Part shown: one piece after another, positions 18,525 to 25,863 of the stretch
Position numbering within the stretch: position 1 is the stretch's first letter
Layout: every line of letters starts with the position of its first letter
NCBI GenBank assembly: GCA_025358765.1
Contig: JANYIG010000342.1
Span: 1 to 43,334, forward strand
DNA from: Candidatus Kapaibacterium sp.
GTDB taxonomy: Bacteria > Bacteroidota > Ignavibacteria > Kapaibacteriales > UBA4661
Direction of reading: 5' to 3'
Length of the DNA stretch: 43,334 nucleotides
Notes under the pieces: model-generated
Told to the model about the DNA's origin: nothing
Database searches by the model: none
What the model saw: only the letters and a program-made list of their open reading frames with translations
Position numbers and translations under genes: made by a program

Positions 18525-18553
18525 TTTGCAGGGTTGTCTTTTCTCTATCTTTG
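18525..18553 (+). promoter_or_regulatory. Bacteroidota-type promoter of the secreted amidotransferase-like gene
   Basis: TTTG (18525-18528), a 17-base spacer, then TATCTTTG (18546-18553), a full match to TAnnTTTG. The predicted transcription start is near 18560, which supports translation from the ATG at 18586 and rules out starts before 18553. Confidence 0.65.
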
Positions 18554-18585
18554 TGAGCATTCATTCACCAATTCCGACCGTTTCT

Positions 18586-19863
18586 ATGAATCGTAGTATC
18601 ACGCTCCTTGCCTTGCTTCTCTGCGGCATTATTGCCACCAATACCGTTACAGCAACCGCACAAAAGCTGCTCATACCGATGGACATTACGCAAACAGATC
18701 ATTTGAAATCCTATGGACTTGCGTACTGGGTATTGACCAAAAGCAAACCCGTTGACTGGCTTCTGAACTATCGCGGCGGCTCGTTTATGATGGATTACGA
18801 AGAAGTTGTTGCGGCAGAATGTCGTATTCGCGGTGTTGCATTCGAGCAGTTGGATGGTGCGGCTTCCACACAGATTTACAGTGAAGTGCAAAGCGAGGCA
18901 AAAAACATGGAAGTCGTGCGGCTCGAAAAGCAGCCACGCATTGCCGTGTACGTTCCGCCCGGGTTTAAGCCTTGGGATGATGCGGTAACACTCGTGATGG
19001 AATACGCGGAAGTGCCATACACCAAACTTTGGGACGAGGAAGTTGTGAATGACTCATTGCCGCACTACGACTGGTTGCACGTCCATCACGAGGACTTCAC
19101 AGGGCAATACGGCAAGTTCTTTTCGAGTTACGCAACCGCTCCATGGTATATCCAGCAAGTAGCACTCCTCGAAAGTACGGCGAAAAAATTGGGTTTCCGT
19201 AAGGTGTCAGAATTAAAAAAAGCCGTTGTGGAGAAAATTCGTGCTTGGATTGGCGGAGGCGGGTTTATGTTCGCTATGTGTGGTGCAACAGACACGTTCG
19301 ATATTGCTCAAGCCGCGAAGAATATAGATATTTGCGAAACGATGTTCGACGGTGACCCCGCCGACCCCGCAGCCAGTCAGAAATTGGATTTCGCTCGGAC
19401 GTTTGCATTCGAGAATTTTTCGCTTGAGATGAACCCCTATGTCTATGAATATTCCACCATTGACTGCGATGCATCGTATCGTCAGGCTGACCCAACAACT
19501 GATTATTTTACGCTTTTCGACTTCTCTGCTAAATATGACCCCGTTCCGACAATGCTCACGCAATCGCACTCGAATATTGTGCATGGCTTTTTGGGGCAGA
19601 CGACGGCATTTCACAAAGAGTTCATCAAAAAATCGGTACTGAATTTGGGTGAAAAAGAAGGCACGGACGAAGTAAAATATATTCATGGAAACTTCGGGCG
19701 CGGCACATTCACGTGGTACGGCGGTCACGACCCCGAAGATTACCGCCACGCGGTCGGCGATCCACCAACGGATTTATCGCTCCATAAAAATTCACCCGGC
19801 TATCGGTTGATTTTGAACAATATTCTCTTTCCGGCGGCGAAGAAAAAGAAGCAAAAAACGTGA
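18586..19863 (+). CDS. Secreted protein with amidotransferase-like nucleophile elbow ('asparagine synthetase B'-like)
   Basis: A 425-residue exported protein. The start at 18586 is set by a signal peptide (MNRSITLLALLLCGIIATNT...) and by a promoter just upstream. The mature N-terminus KLLIPMDITQTDHLKSYGLAYWVL matches a Bacteroidota family that databases often label asparagine synthetase B, although the ATP-binding domain of that enzyme is not visible. The strand-turn GGGGFMFAMCGATDT with Cys232 resembles the nucleophile elbow of class I glutamine amidotransferases, and HGNFGRGTFTWYGGHDPEDY near the C-terminus could supply His381. I infer a periplasmic hydrolase or ligand-binding protein of the flavodoxin-like amidotransferase fold. 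The tail is Lys-rich. It converges with nuoF, 27 bases away. Confidence 0.75.
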   Translation: MNRSITLLALLLCGIIATNTVTATAQKLLIPMDITQTDHLKSYGLAYWVLTKSKPVDWLLNYRGGSFMMDYEEVVAAECRIRGVAFEQLDGAASTQIYSEVQSEAKNMEVVRLEKQPRIAVYVPPGFKPWDDAVTLVMEYAEVPYTKLWDEEVVNDSLPHYDWLHVHHEDFTGQYGKFFSSYATAPWYIQQVALLESTAKKLGFRKVSELKKAVVEKIRAWIGGGGFMFAMCGATDTFDIAQAAKNIDICETMFDGDPADPAASQKLDFARTFAFENFSLEMNPYVYEYSTIDCDASYRQADPTTDYFTLFDFSAKYDPVPTMLTQSHSNIVHGFLGQTTAFHKEFIKKSVLNLGEKEGTDEVKYIHGNFGRGTFTWYGGHDPEDYRHAVGDPPTDLSLHKNSPGYRLILNNILFPAAKKKKQKT

Positions 19864-19890
19864 TATCGGCAAGCTCGATAGCCGTTATTT

Positions 19891-21225
19891 CTACGCCACA
19901 ACTTCAAATTTCTCGGCGCGGCTGCGAACGCCATGGACGACATTGAGCGGCACAAAATTTCGACTTTTCTGCACACGGGACTCGAATTCGTCGCGGAATT
20001 TGGTGATAAATGCTTTGACGGGCCAAGCTGCCGCATCGCCAAGTGCACAAATGGTATTGCCCTCAATATTTGATGCCACACCCAACAATAAATCGAGGTC
20101 TTCGCTTGTGCCGTCGCCTTTGGCAATACGTTTGAGGATTTTTTCCATCCAGCCGCAACCCTCGCGGCACGGCGTACACTGCCCGCAAGATTCGTGGTGG
20201 TAAAAATGCGCGATGCGAAGCGTTACTTTTACGATATCTGTATCTTCGTCCATCACTATCACGCCGCCTGTACCGATGTGCGTTCCAAGTTTTTTGAGGC
20301 TTTCTTCATCCATGCGAACGCCTTCAATCTCGTCGCCTCTAAAAGCAGGCATAGAGCAGCCTCCAGGAATTACTGCTTTGATTTTTTTACCGCCCGGCAC
20401 ACCGCCAGCATGATTGTAGATAATATCCGTAAGTAATGTTCCCGTTGGAAGTTCATACACGCCCGGCTTGCTTACGTGACCACTCACACCATAAAGCGCT
20501 GTTCCCGCATGTCCGGGAGCGCCAATCTTGGCATATTCCTCTGCGCCGAGCGCAAAGATAGCGGGTGAGGCGGCAATCGTTTCCACATTGTTAATCGTGG
20601 TGGGCATTCCCCACAGCCCCTTAGCCGCTGGGAACGGCGGCTTTACACGCGGATAGGCACGGTCGCCTTCGAGCGACGACATCAATGCCGTTTCTTCACC
20701 GCAGATATACGCACCCGCACCTTTATGAATCACAATATTCGTTGAAAAATCTGTTCCGAGAGTTTGCTTCATCTTTTCGCCCACAAAACCCTTATCGTAA
20801 GCGTCTTGTAGAGCTTTTTCCATAAGGCGAACCCATTTGTGGTACTCGCCGCGAATATAAAGAAAACTCGTTGTGATACCCATTGCGTAGCCCGCAATCA
20901 ATATACCTTCGATAAGTTGATGCGGATTGGACTCGAAGATTTGACGGTCTTTGAACGAACCGGGTTCGGATTCGTCGCCATTGACGGCAAAATATTTCGG
21001 GCGATCGTTGCCCTTAGGCATAAAACTCCATTTTAAACCTGTTGGAAAGCATGCCCCGCCCCGCCCGCGCAAGCCAGATTTCTTTACTTCATTCGTCACC
21101 TCATCGGGGGTCATTTTTAGTGCTTTGCGGAACTGCTCGTAGCCGCCGTTGCTGATATATACGTCAATCTCGTGCAGATTCGGAATATTCGGCAAAATCA
21201 GATTGGGCGCGGTGTACATGGACAT
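19891..21225 (-). CDS. nuoF: NADH-quinone oxidoreductase subunit F
   Basis: NADH-oxidising subunit of complex I, binding NADH, FMN and the N3 4Fe-4S cluster. The Rossmann-type GLRGRGGACFPTGLKW segment is present, with Cys where many homologues have Gly (GGAGFPTG). The FMN/NADH site continues in YFAVNGDESEPGSFKDR, and ICGEETALMSSLEG is standard. Cluster ligands are in SCGQCTPCREGC with a fourth Cys in NTICALGDAAAW. Length of 444 is typical. It is isolated from nuoE, nuoG and nuoL. Divergent from the DUF3127 gene. Confidence 0.96.
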   Translation of the reverse strand: MSMYTAPNLILPNIPNLHEIDVYISNGGYEQFRKALKMTPDEVTNEVKKSGLRGRGGACFPTGLKWSFMPKGNDRPKYFAVNGDESEPGSFKDRQIFESNPHQLIEGILIAGYAMGITTSFLYIRGEYHKWVRLMEKALQDAYDKGFVGEKMKQTLGTDFSTNIVIHKGAGAYICGEETALMSSLEGDRAYPRVKPPFPAAKGLWGMPTTINNVETIAASPAIFALGAEEYAKIGAPGHAGTALYGVSGHVSKPGVYELPTGTLLTDIIYNHAGGVPGGKKIKAVIPGGCSMPAFRGDEIEGVRMDEESLKKLGTHIGTGGVIVMDEDTDIVKVTLRIAHFYHHESCGQCTPCREGCGWMEKILKRIAKGDGTSEDLDLLLGVASNIEGNTICALGDAAAWPVKAFITKFRDEFESRVQKSRNFVPLNVVHGVRSRAEKFEVVA

Positions 21226-21515
21226 ATTGAATGCTCCGTGATAATGGTAAAGGGTTTTGTCGTGATGTTTGAGAACGAATTATTATGAGACTGCAAGTTA
21301 GAAAGTCTTTGCGTTATTTCCAATAACCTCTGCTACCAGCAACAAAGTTCCGCTCTTTCGCCTCTATTGTCCGAACACCTTAAAAAGCGAGAGCAAAAAG
21401 GTTCGCAAAAAAAGCCCTATCAACCGTGAAGTTTTCTTAGAAAAATTTGTTATCTTGCCGCCTCGAAAATCAATAATTTTTCAGAGTTTTGTTTTCTTTT
21501 TCTAAGGTACGTAAT

Positions 21516-21917
21516 ATGGCATCATTTGAAACAATTGGTACATTGCACGAGGTGTTCGATGAAGTTCAAGTAACCGAAAAATTCCGCAAACGCGAATTTA
21601 TCCTCGAAATGGAGGACGGCACATATACCAATTACATAAAATTTCAATTCGTGCAGGACAAATGTTCCGCGCTGAATTCGTACAAAGCGGGCGACAAAGT
21701 AAAAGTTTTATTCAATCTTTCAGGCAGAAAAGGCACGACCAGAGATGGTGGCGTGGCGTATTACACAAACCTTTCCGCATGGAAGATTGAACCGACCGAT
21801 GCTGTTTCAAGCGGTGGCGGTGGTTCGCGTGGCGGCAATTCATCTGTTTCATCCAGCGCTTCGTCTGCATCTTCGATTGATGCGCCAGCACCAGATGACG
21901 ATGATATTCCGTTCTAA
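21516..21917 (+). CDS. DUF3127 OB-fold protein with SSB-like acidic tail
   Basis: A 133-residue protein that matches the Bacteroidota family DUF3127. The first 90 residues are an OB-fold-like beta domain (from MASFETIGTLHEVFDEVQ to YYTNLSAWKIE). A Gly/Ser-rich linker follows, and the last residues are DDDDIPF, essentially the C-terminal peptide of single-stranded-DNA-binding protein that recruits repair and replication partners. I infer a nucleic-acid-binding accessory protein. The ATG at 21516 is preferred over a TTG at 21489 because AAGG lies 8 bases upstream and the domain begins there. A weak TATCTTG box occurs at 21451-21457. Confidence 0.85.
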   Translation: MASFETIGTLHEVFDEVQVTEKFRKREFILEMEDGTYTNYIKFQFVQDKCSALNSYKAGDKVKVLFNLSGRKGTTRDGGVAYYTNLSAWKIEPTDAVSSGGGGSRGGNSSVSSSASSASSIDAPAPDDDDIPF

Positions 21918-21972
21918 CGACATTTCACTTAAATGATATGCCATTTTCATGCTGGTTTCTCGCGAACTTCCA

Positions 21973-23001
21973 ATGAATATTCAGCATGACGTTTCGCTCA
22001 AACCATACAATACATTTGGCATTGACGTATTCGCACATGCGTTTGTGGGCGTTACAACACACGAGGAATTAGATGATACCCTGTTTCACGTGTGCGGATT
22101 TGAGCGAAGTTTTGTTTTAGGCGGTGGGAGTAACGTCTTGTTTACGCGAAATTTCGACGGCTTGGTTGTCCATCTCGCCTTACGTGGCATCCGTGTGTAT
22201 TCAGAAGATGACGAGTTTGTCACGATTGAATCCAGCGCAGGTGAACGGTGGGATGACCTTGTGCAATATTGCGTCGAGCGCAATTGGGGTGGTATTGAGA
22301 ACCTCTCGCTTATTCCGGGTACGGTTGGTGCGGCTCCGGTGCAAAATATCGGCGCTTACGGTGTGGAACTACAAGACACTATTGTCTGTGTGCAAGGCGT
22401 GATGCGTCAAACAGGTGATCAACGCATATTCACCCGCGAGCAATGCCGTTTTGGGTACCGTGATAGCGTTTTCAAACGTGAACTACGCGACCAATGTATT
22501 GTTACCTCTATCAGGCTGAGGCTCCGCAAGAACCCTCGTGCGGAGCATTTGAGCGTACGGTACGGCGCAATCGCAGCGGAGCTTGGTCAAAAACTATTGT
22601 CCGAATGCACAATTCGAGATGTAAGCGAAGCTGTGCGACGTATTAGACGCAGCAAACTCCCTAATCCCGCCGAATTAGGCAACGCTGGTAGTTTTTTCAA
22701 GAACCCTGAAGTAACGCATGAGGTCGCCGAGCGCATTAAGAGAGAATTTCCCGCCATGCCATTATTTCCCGCCCTCAAAGATGCCCCCCTTGTTAAACTA
22801 CCCGCCGGATGGCTGATTGAACAATGCGGTTGGAAAGGCAAGCGTATTGGCAATACCGGCGCTCACATACAGCAAGCATTGGTATTAGTCAATTATGGTG
22901 GAGCCAGCGGCAACGAAGTATTTGCGTGTGCACAGGCGATTCAAGAATCAGTGCAAGTGCGCTTTGGGGTACGGTTAGAAATGGAAGTTAACATCGTTTA
23001 A
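21973..23001 (+). CDS. murB: UDP-N-acetylenolpyruvoylglucosamine reductase
   Basis: FAD-dependent enzyme making UDP-N-acetylmuramate for peptidoglycan. The E. coli-type (type I) form: KPYNTFGIDV near the N-terminus, FVLGGGSNVLF (FAD site), NLSLIPGTVGAAPVQNIGAYGVE, GYRDSVFK and the catalytic region LGNAGSFFKNP. The C-terminus has LIEQCGWKGKRIGNTGAH. Length from the ATG at 21973 is 342 residues; an ATG at 21949 would add eight. It is 55 bases after the DUF3127 gene on the same strand, so co-transcription is possible. Other mur genes are absent here. Confidence 0.95.
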   Translation: MNIQHDVSLKPYNTFGIDVFAHAFVGVTTHEELDDTLFHVCGFERSFVLGGGSNVLFTRNFDGLVVHLALRGIRVYSEDDEFVTIESSAGERWDDLVQYCVERNWGGIENLSLIPGTVGAAPVQNIGAYGVELQDTIVCVQGVMRQTGDQRIFTREQCRFGYRDSVFKRELRDQCIVTSIRLRLRKNPRAEHLSVRYGAIAAELGQKLLSECTIRDVSEAVRRIRRSKLPNPAELGNAGSFFKNPEVTHEVAERIKREFPAMPLFPALKDAPLVKLPAGWLIEQCGWKGKRIGNTGAHIQQALVLVNYGGASGNEVFACAQAIQESVQVRFGVRLEMEVNIV

Positions 23002-23084
23002 AATCTTTTGACACTTCTGACGATTTCTTTTTCTGTGACGTGTTCTCAACTAACTTTTTCAAAGCTTAATAGAGAGGTTTTCCC

Positions 23085-23813
23085 ATGAATCGTGAAATAC
23101 ACCAGTGGTGGAGTCCGCGCCTGAACAAGAACATGGAGATTGTCGCCTACGGGCACTACGGCTTCGCCCTTCTGATGCTCCCAACAGCGGCGGCAGATTT
23201 TCTTGAGTACGAGCGTTTTCACTTAATTGATACACTTGCACCATTCATCGAACAGGGTAAAGTCAAGGTCTATTCGATTAACAGCATCAACTCGGAAAGC
23301 TGGCTGAATCGGCGCATGATGCCGCATCACAAAGCAATCCGCCACAACCAATTTAATCACTACGTGTTTGATGAAGTTGTGCCGTTTATTTTCAACAACT
23401 GTGGCGGCTCTGTGCCGATTATCACAACGGGCGCATCATTAGGTGCTTTGCATGCAGCAAATATGTTTTTCCATCGCCCCGACTTGTTTCATGGAACCAT
23501 TGCTATGAGCGGTGTTTATGATCTTACTTCGTACACCGACGGTTTTTTCAATGATGACGTGTATTACAATTCGCCCATTCATTATTTGCCGAACATAACC
23601 GACCATTATACGCTTGAACTCTATCGCCGCAGCCACATCCATATTCTGAGCGGAAGTGGTGCATACGAAGCTCCCGACGCGGCTTTTAAACTTTCTCAAA
23701 CGCTTTGGGATAAATCAGTGCCGAACGAGGTGGATATTTGGGGTGCAGACATGCGCCATGATTGGCCCACGTGGCGGGCAATGCTGCCATATTACATTGC
23801 GACACGTTTCTGA
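23085..23813 (+). CDS. Esterase-family alpha/beta hydrolase
   Basis: A 242-residue alpha/beta-hydrolase of the putative-esterase (EstD/FrmB-like) type. The nucleophile motif GASLG puts Ser118 at the elbow, followed by the typical ALHAANMFFHRPDLFHG. A late His in GADMRHDWPTW (about 222) fits the catalytic His, and an Asp from GAYEAPDAA could complete the triad. No signal peptide, so cytoplasmic. A GAGAGG Shine-Dalgarno site lies 7 bases before the ATG. Substrate is unknown. The gene follows murB by 83 bases. Confidence 0.85.
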   Translation: MNREIHQWWSPRLNKNMEIVAYGHYGFALLMLPTAAADFLEYERFHLIDTLAPFIEQGKVKVYSINSINSESWLNRRMMPHHKAIRHNQFNHYVFDEVVPFIFNNCGGSVPIITTGASLGALHAANMFFHRPDLFHGTIAMSGVYDLTSYTDGFFNDDVYYNSPIHYLPNITDHYTLELYRRSHIHILSGSGAYEAPDAAFKLSQTLWDKSVPNEVDIWGADMRHDWPTWRAMLPYYIATRF

Positions 23814-23951
23814 AGTGTTGGTTTATAGAATGTCTATTTTCGACATTTCGCAACGAGCGAAACAAAATTAATGACTGTTCGTATATAGCGTTTTACCATT
23901 TTTTATGGTGAAGCGCTGTTTTTATTTTTCTACTTTCCTCACGGAGGCTTT

Positions 23952-25106
23952 ATGAAACGTTTTTTGACCACTGTTTTATCAACCGCAGTCTTAATAGTCT
24001 TTGGGTTGTTTTTGGACACGGCTACTTCTTTCGCACAAGGCAAACTCACACAACCACCGAGCGGCAGCAATCAAAAAGCCAGTGTGACACAATACATCGG
24101 CTTGGTAAAAATAACCATTGACTACAATAGCCCAAATGTTACTAGCCCTCAGGGCGAGGACAGAACGGGCAAAATTTGGGGCAAACTTGTCCCTTACGGG
24201 CTTGCAGACTTGGGATTCGGTCCGGCAGGCTTAAGACCATGGCGTTCCGGCGCGAATGAAAATACAACGTTGACTTTTTCGCACGATGTGACGATTGAGG
24301 GACAAAAACTTGCTGCCGGAACCTATGGCTTCCACACGATTCCGGGTGAAGCGGAATGGACACTAATTTTCTCGAAAAATTCAACCGCATGGGGCAGCTA
24401 TTTTTACAAAGAGTCCGAAGATGCTCTTCGCGTGAAAGTCAAATCGCAACCAGCAGAATTTCACCAATGGTTATCATATGAATTTTCCGAGCGTCGCCCA
24501 GACCGTGCGACGGTTGCTCTTGTATGGGAGAAACTGAAAGTGCCGTTTACGATTACTATTCCGAATATTGGACAATATTATGTTGACCAAATGTCCCGCG
24601 AACTTCAGAATGAACAGGGGTTTGTCTCGGAAAACTGGGCAGCGGCGGCAAATTATTGTTTGCAAAATAATATCAATCTCGATCAAGCTACTCAATGGGC
24701 TGAATATGCCATTAGTGCACCGTTTGTAGGCGAAAAGAAATTTGCCACTCTCAGCACCAAAGCACAAATTCTTGCGAAACTTGGCAAGGCTAAAGAAGCT
24801 ACTGACCTCATGACTCAGGCGCTTCCGATGGGTAATATGCAAGAAGTTCATGGCTATGGACGGCAATTACTTACCCAAAAACGCACACAAGAAGCACTTG
24901 ATGTCTTCAACATGAATGCCAAGAAAAATCCCGATGTGTTTACCACAAACATGGGGCTAGCTCGTGGATACTCAGGTGTAGGCGATTACAAACAGGCTTT
25001 GAAATACGCGAAAAAAGCGCTTGCACAAGCTCCCGACCCGCAAAATAAATCTTTCGTTGAAGAAGGCATCAAAAAACTCGAGGCGGGCAAAGACATTAAC
25101 GGCTAA
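23952..25106 (+). CDS. Exported DUF2911 protein with TPR-like C-terminus
   Basis: A 384-residue secreted protein: signal peptide about 1-29 ending FAQG, then a DUF2911 domain (about 35-190; typical NYNSPN-like DYNSPNVTSPQG, LVPYG, WRSGANENTTLTFSHDVTIEGQKLAAGTYG and GSYFY), then helical repeats (about 210-380) of TPR character with EALDVF and ALKYAKKALAQAPD. The family is common in Bacteroidota and its function is unknown. GGAGG is 5 bases before the ATG, so expression is probably strong. An intrinsic terminator follows at 25131. Confidence 0.9.
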   Translation: MKRFLTTVLSTAVLIVFGLFLDTATSFAQGKLTQPPSGSNQKASVTQYIGLVKITIDYNSPNVTSPQGEDRTGKIWGKLVPYGLADLGFGPAGLRPWRSGANENTTLTFSHDVTIEGQKLAAGTYGFHTIPGEAEWTLIFSKNSTAWGSYFYKESEDALRVKVKSQPAEFHQWLSYEFSERRPDRATVALVWEKLKVPFTITIPNIGQYYVDQMSRELQNEQGFVSENWAAAANYCLQNNINLDQATQWAEYAISAPFVGEKKFATLSTKAQILAKLGKAKEATDLMTQALPMGNMQEVHGYGRQLLTQKRTQEALDVFNMNAKKNPDVFTTNMGLARGYSGVGDYKQALKYAKKALAQAPDPQNKSFVEEGIKKLEAGKDING

Positions 25107-25130
25107 TATTTTTTGCGATATAAACAAAAC

Positions 25131-25172
25131 GAGGCTGTTTCAATGGTGGGACAGCCTTTCTGTTGTTTTATG
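25131..25172 (+). terminator. Intrinsic terminator after the DUF2911 gene
   Basis: Inverted repeat AGGCTGT (25132-25138) and ACAGCCT (25151-25157) with a 12-base loop, followed by the T-rich TTCTGTTGTTTTATG. It lies 25 bases past the stop codon. Confidence 0.65.
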
Positions 25173-25367
25173 TGTCATATGTACGAAAAGCGTCTCGGCA
25201 GGCAGGTTTGAAGACACGATTGAGGGGAAGCGGGGACGGCGCTTTGCTGACGCGGGGTTGTTTACAAATATGCTTTAACGAGAAAAATTATTTGATTTAA
25301 TCCTTCGTTTCTGTAGATTAAAATGAATGTGTGTGTGATTTATCTTCCATCTTACTCTGCTTGAGCT

Positions 25368-25835
25368 ATGACCGCATTTCAGCAGCAATTTCCTATTGAT
25401 AACGACCTCTATGTCGAGGTTTCACGTGATAATAATGGCGCAACATGGTCTGACCAGATAACGCTTCAGTTGTGCATCGAACACAGCAAAATGGAAGTGG
25501 GAAAACTTCACCTCCGCTCCTTAGAAGCGCTTTCGTACAGTGGATTTGGTGGGGATGATTTCTTTCAACATGGTTTGAAATCTATCGAACCAGGTAAAGG
25601 ATATGCACATCGGCTTCACGACTTTTTGATAACGCACAAAGAGCAACTGCCCTTTGCTATCCGCAACGTTTATTCAACAAACCCAGGCGTGGATAATCTG
25701 TATTTTGTGTTGCCTAATCAACCGCGTCTGTACCTCTCAGAAAGCGCAATTCGATTCTGGAACAAGCGTATTGAGCGGAGTAAAGCTGAATATGTTGATG
25801 TAATGAAGCGCTATAAAATTACATGGAATCCGTAG
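25368..25835 (+). CDS. Uncharacterised 155-residue cytoplasmic protein
   Basis: I do not recognise the family with confidence. The protein is soluble, begins MTAFQQQFPIDNDLYVEVSRDN, and contains alternating strands and helices. GKGYAHRLHDFLITHKEQLP in the middle and AIRFWNKRIERSKAEY near the end are faintly like the cofactor-binding loop and last helix of GNAT acyltransferases, so a distant GNAT-like fold is possible. It stands alone, converging with the methyltransferase/MTHFR fusion gene. The leader from 25173 to 25367 shows nothing definite. Confidence 0.6.
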   Translation: MTAFQQQFPIDNDLYVEVSRDNNGATWSDQITLQLCIEHSKMEVGKLHLRSLEALSYSGFGGDDFFQHGLKSIEPGKGYAHRLHDFLITHKEQLPFAIRNVYSTNPGVDNLYFVLPNQPRLYLSESAIRFWNKRIERSKAEYVDVMKRYKITWNP

Positions 25836-25863
25836 CAAGTGTGAAGCAAAGACATATTGCCCT

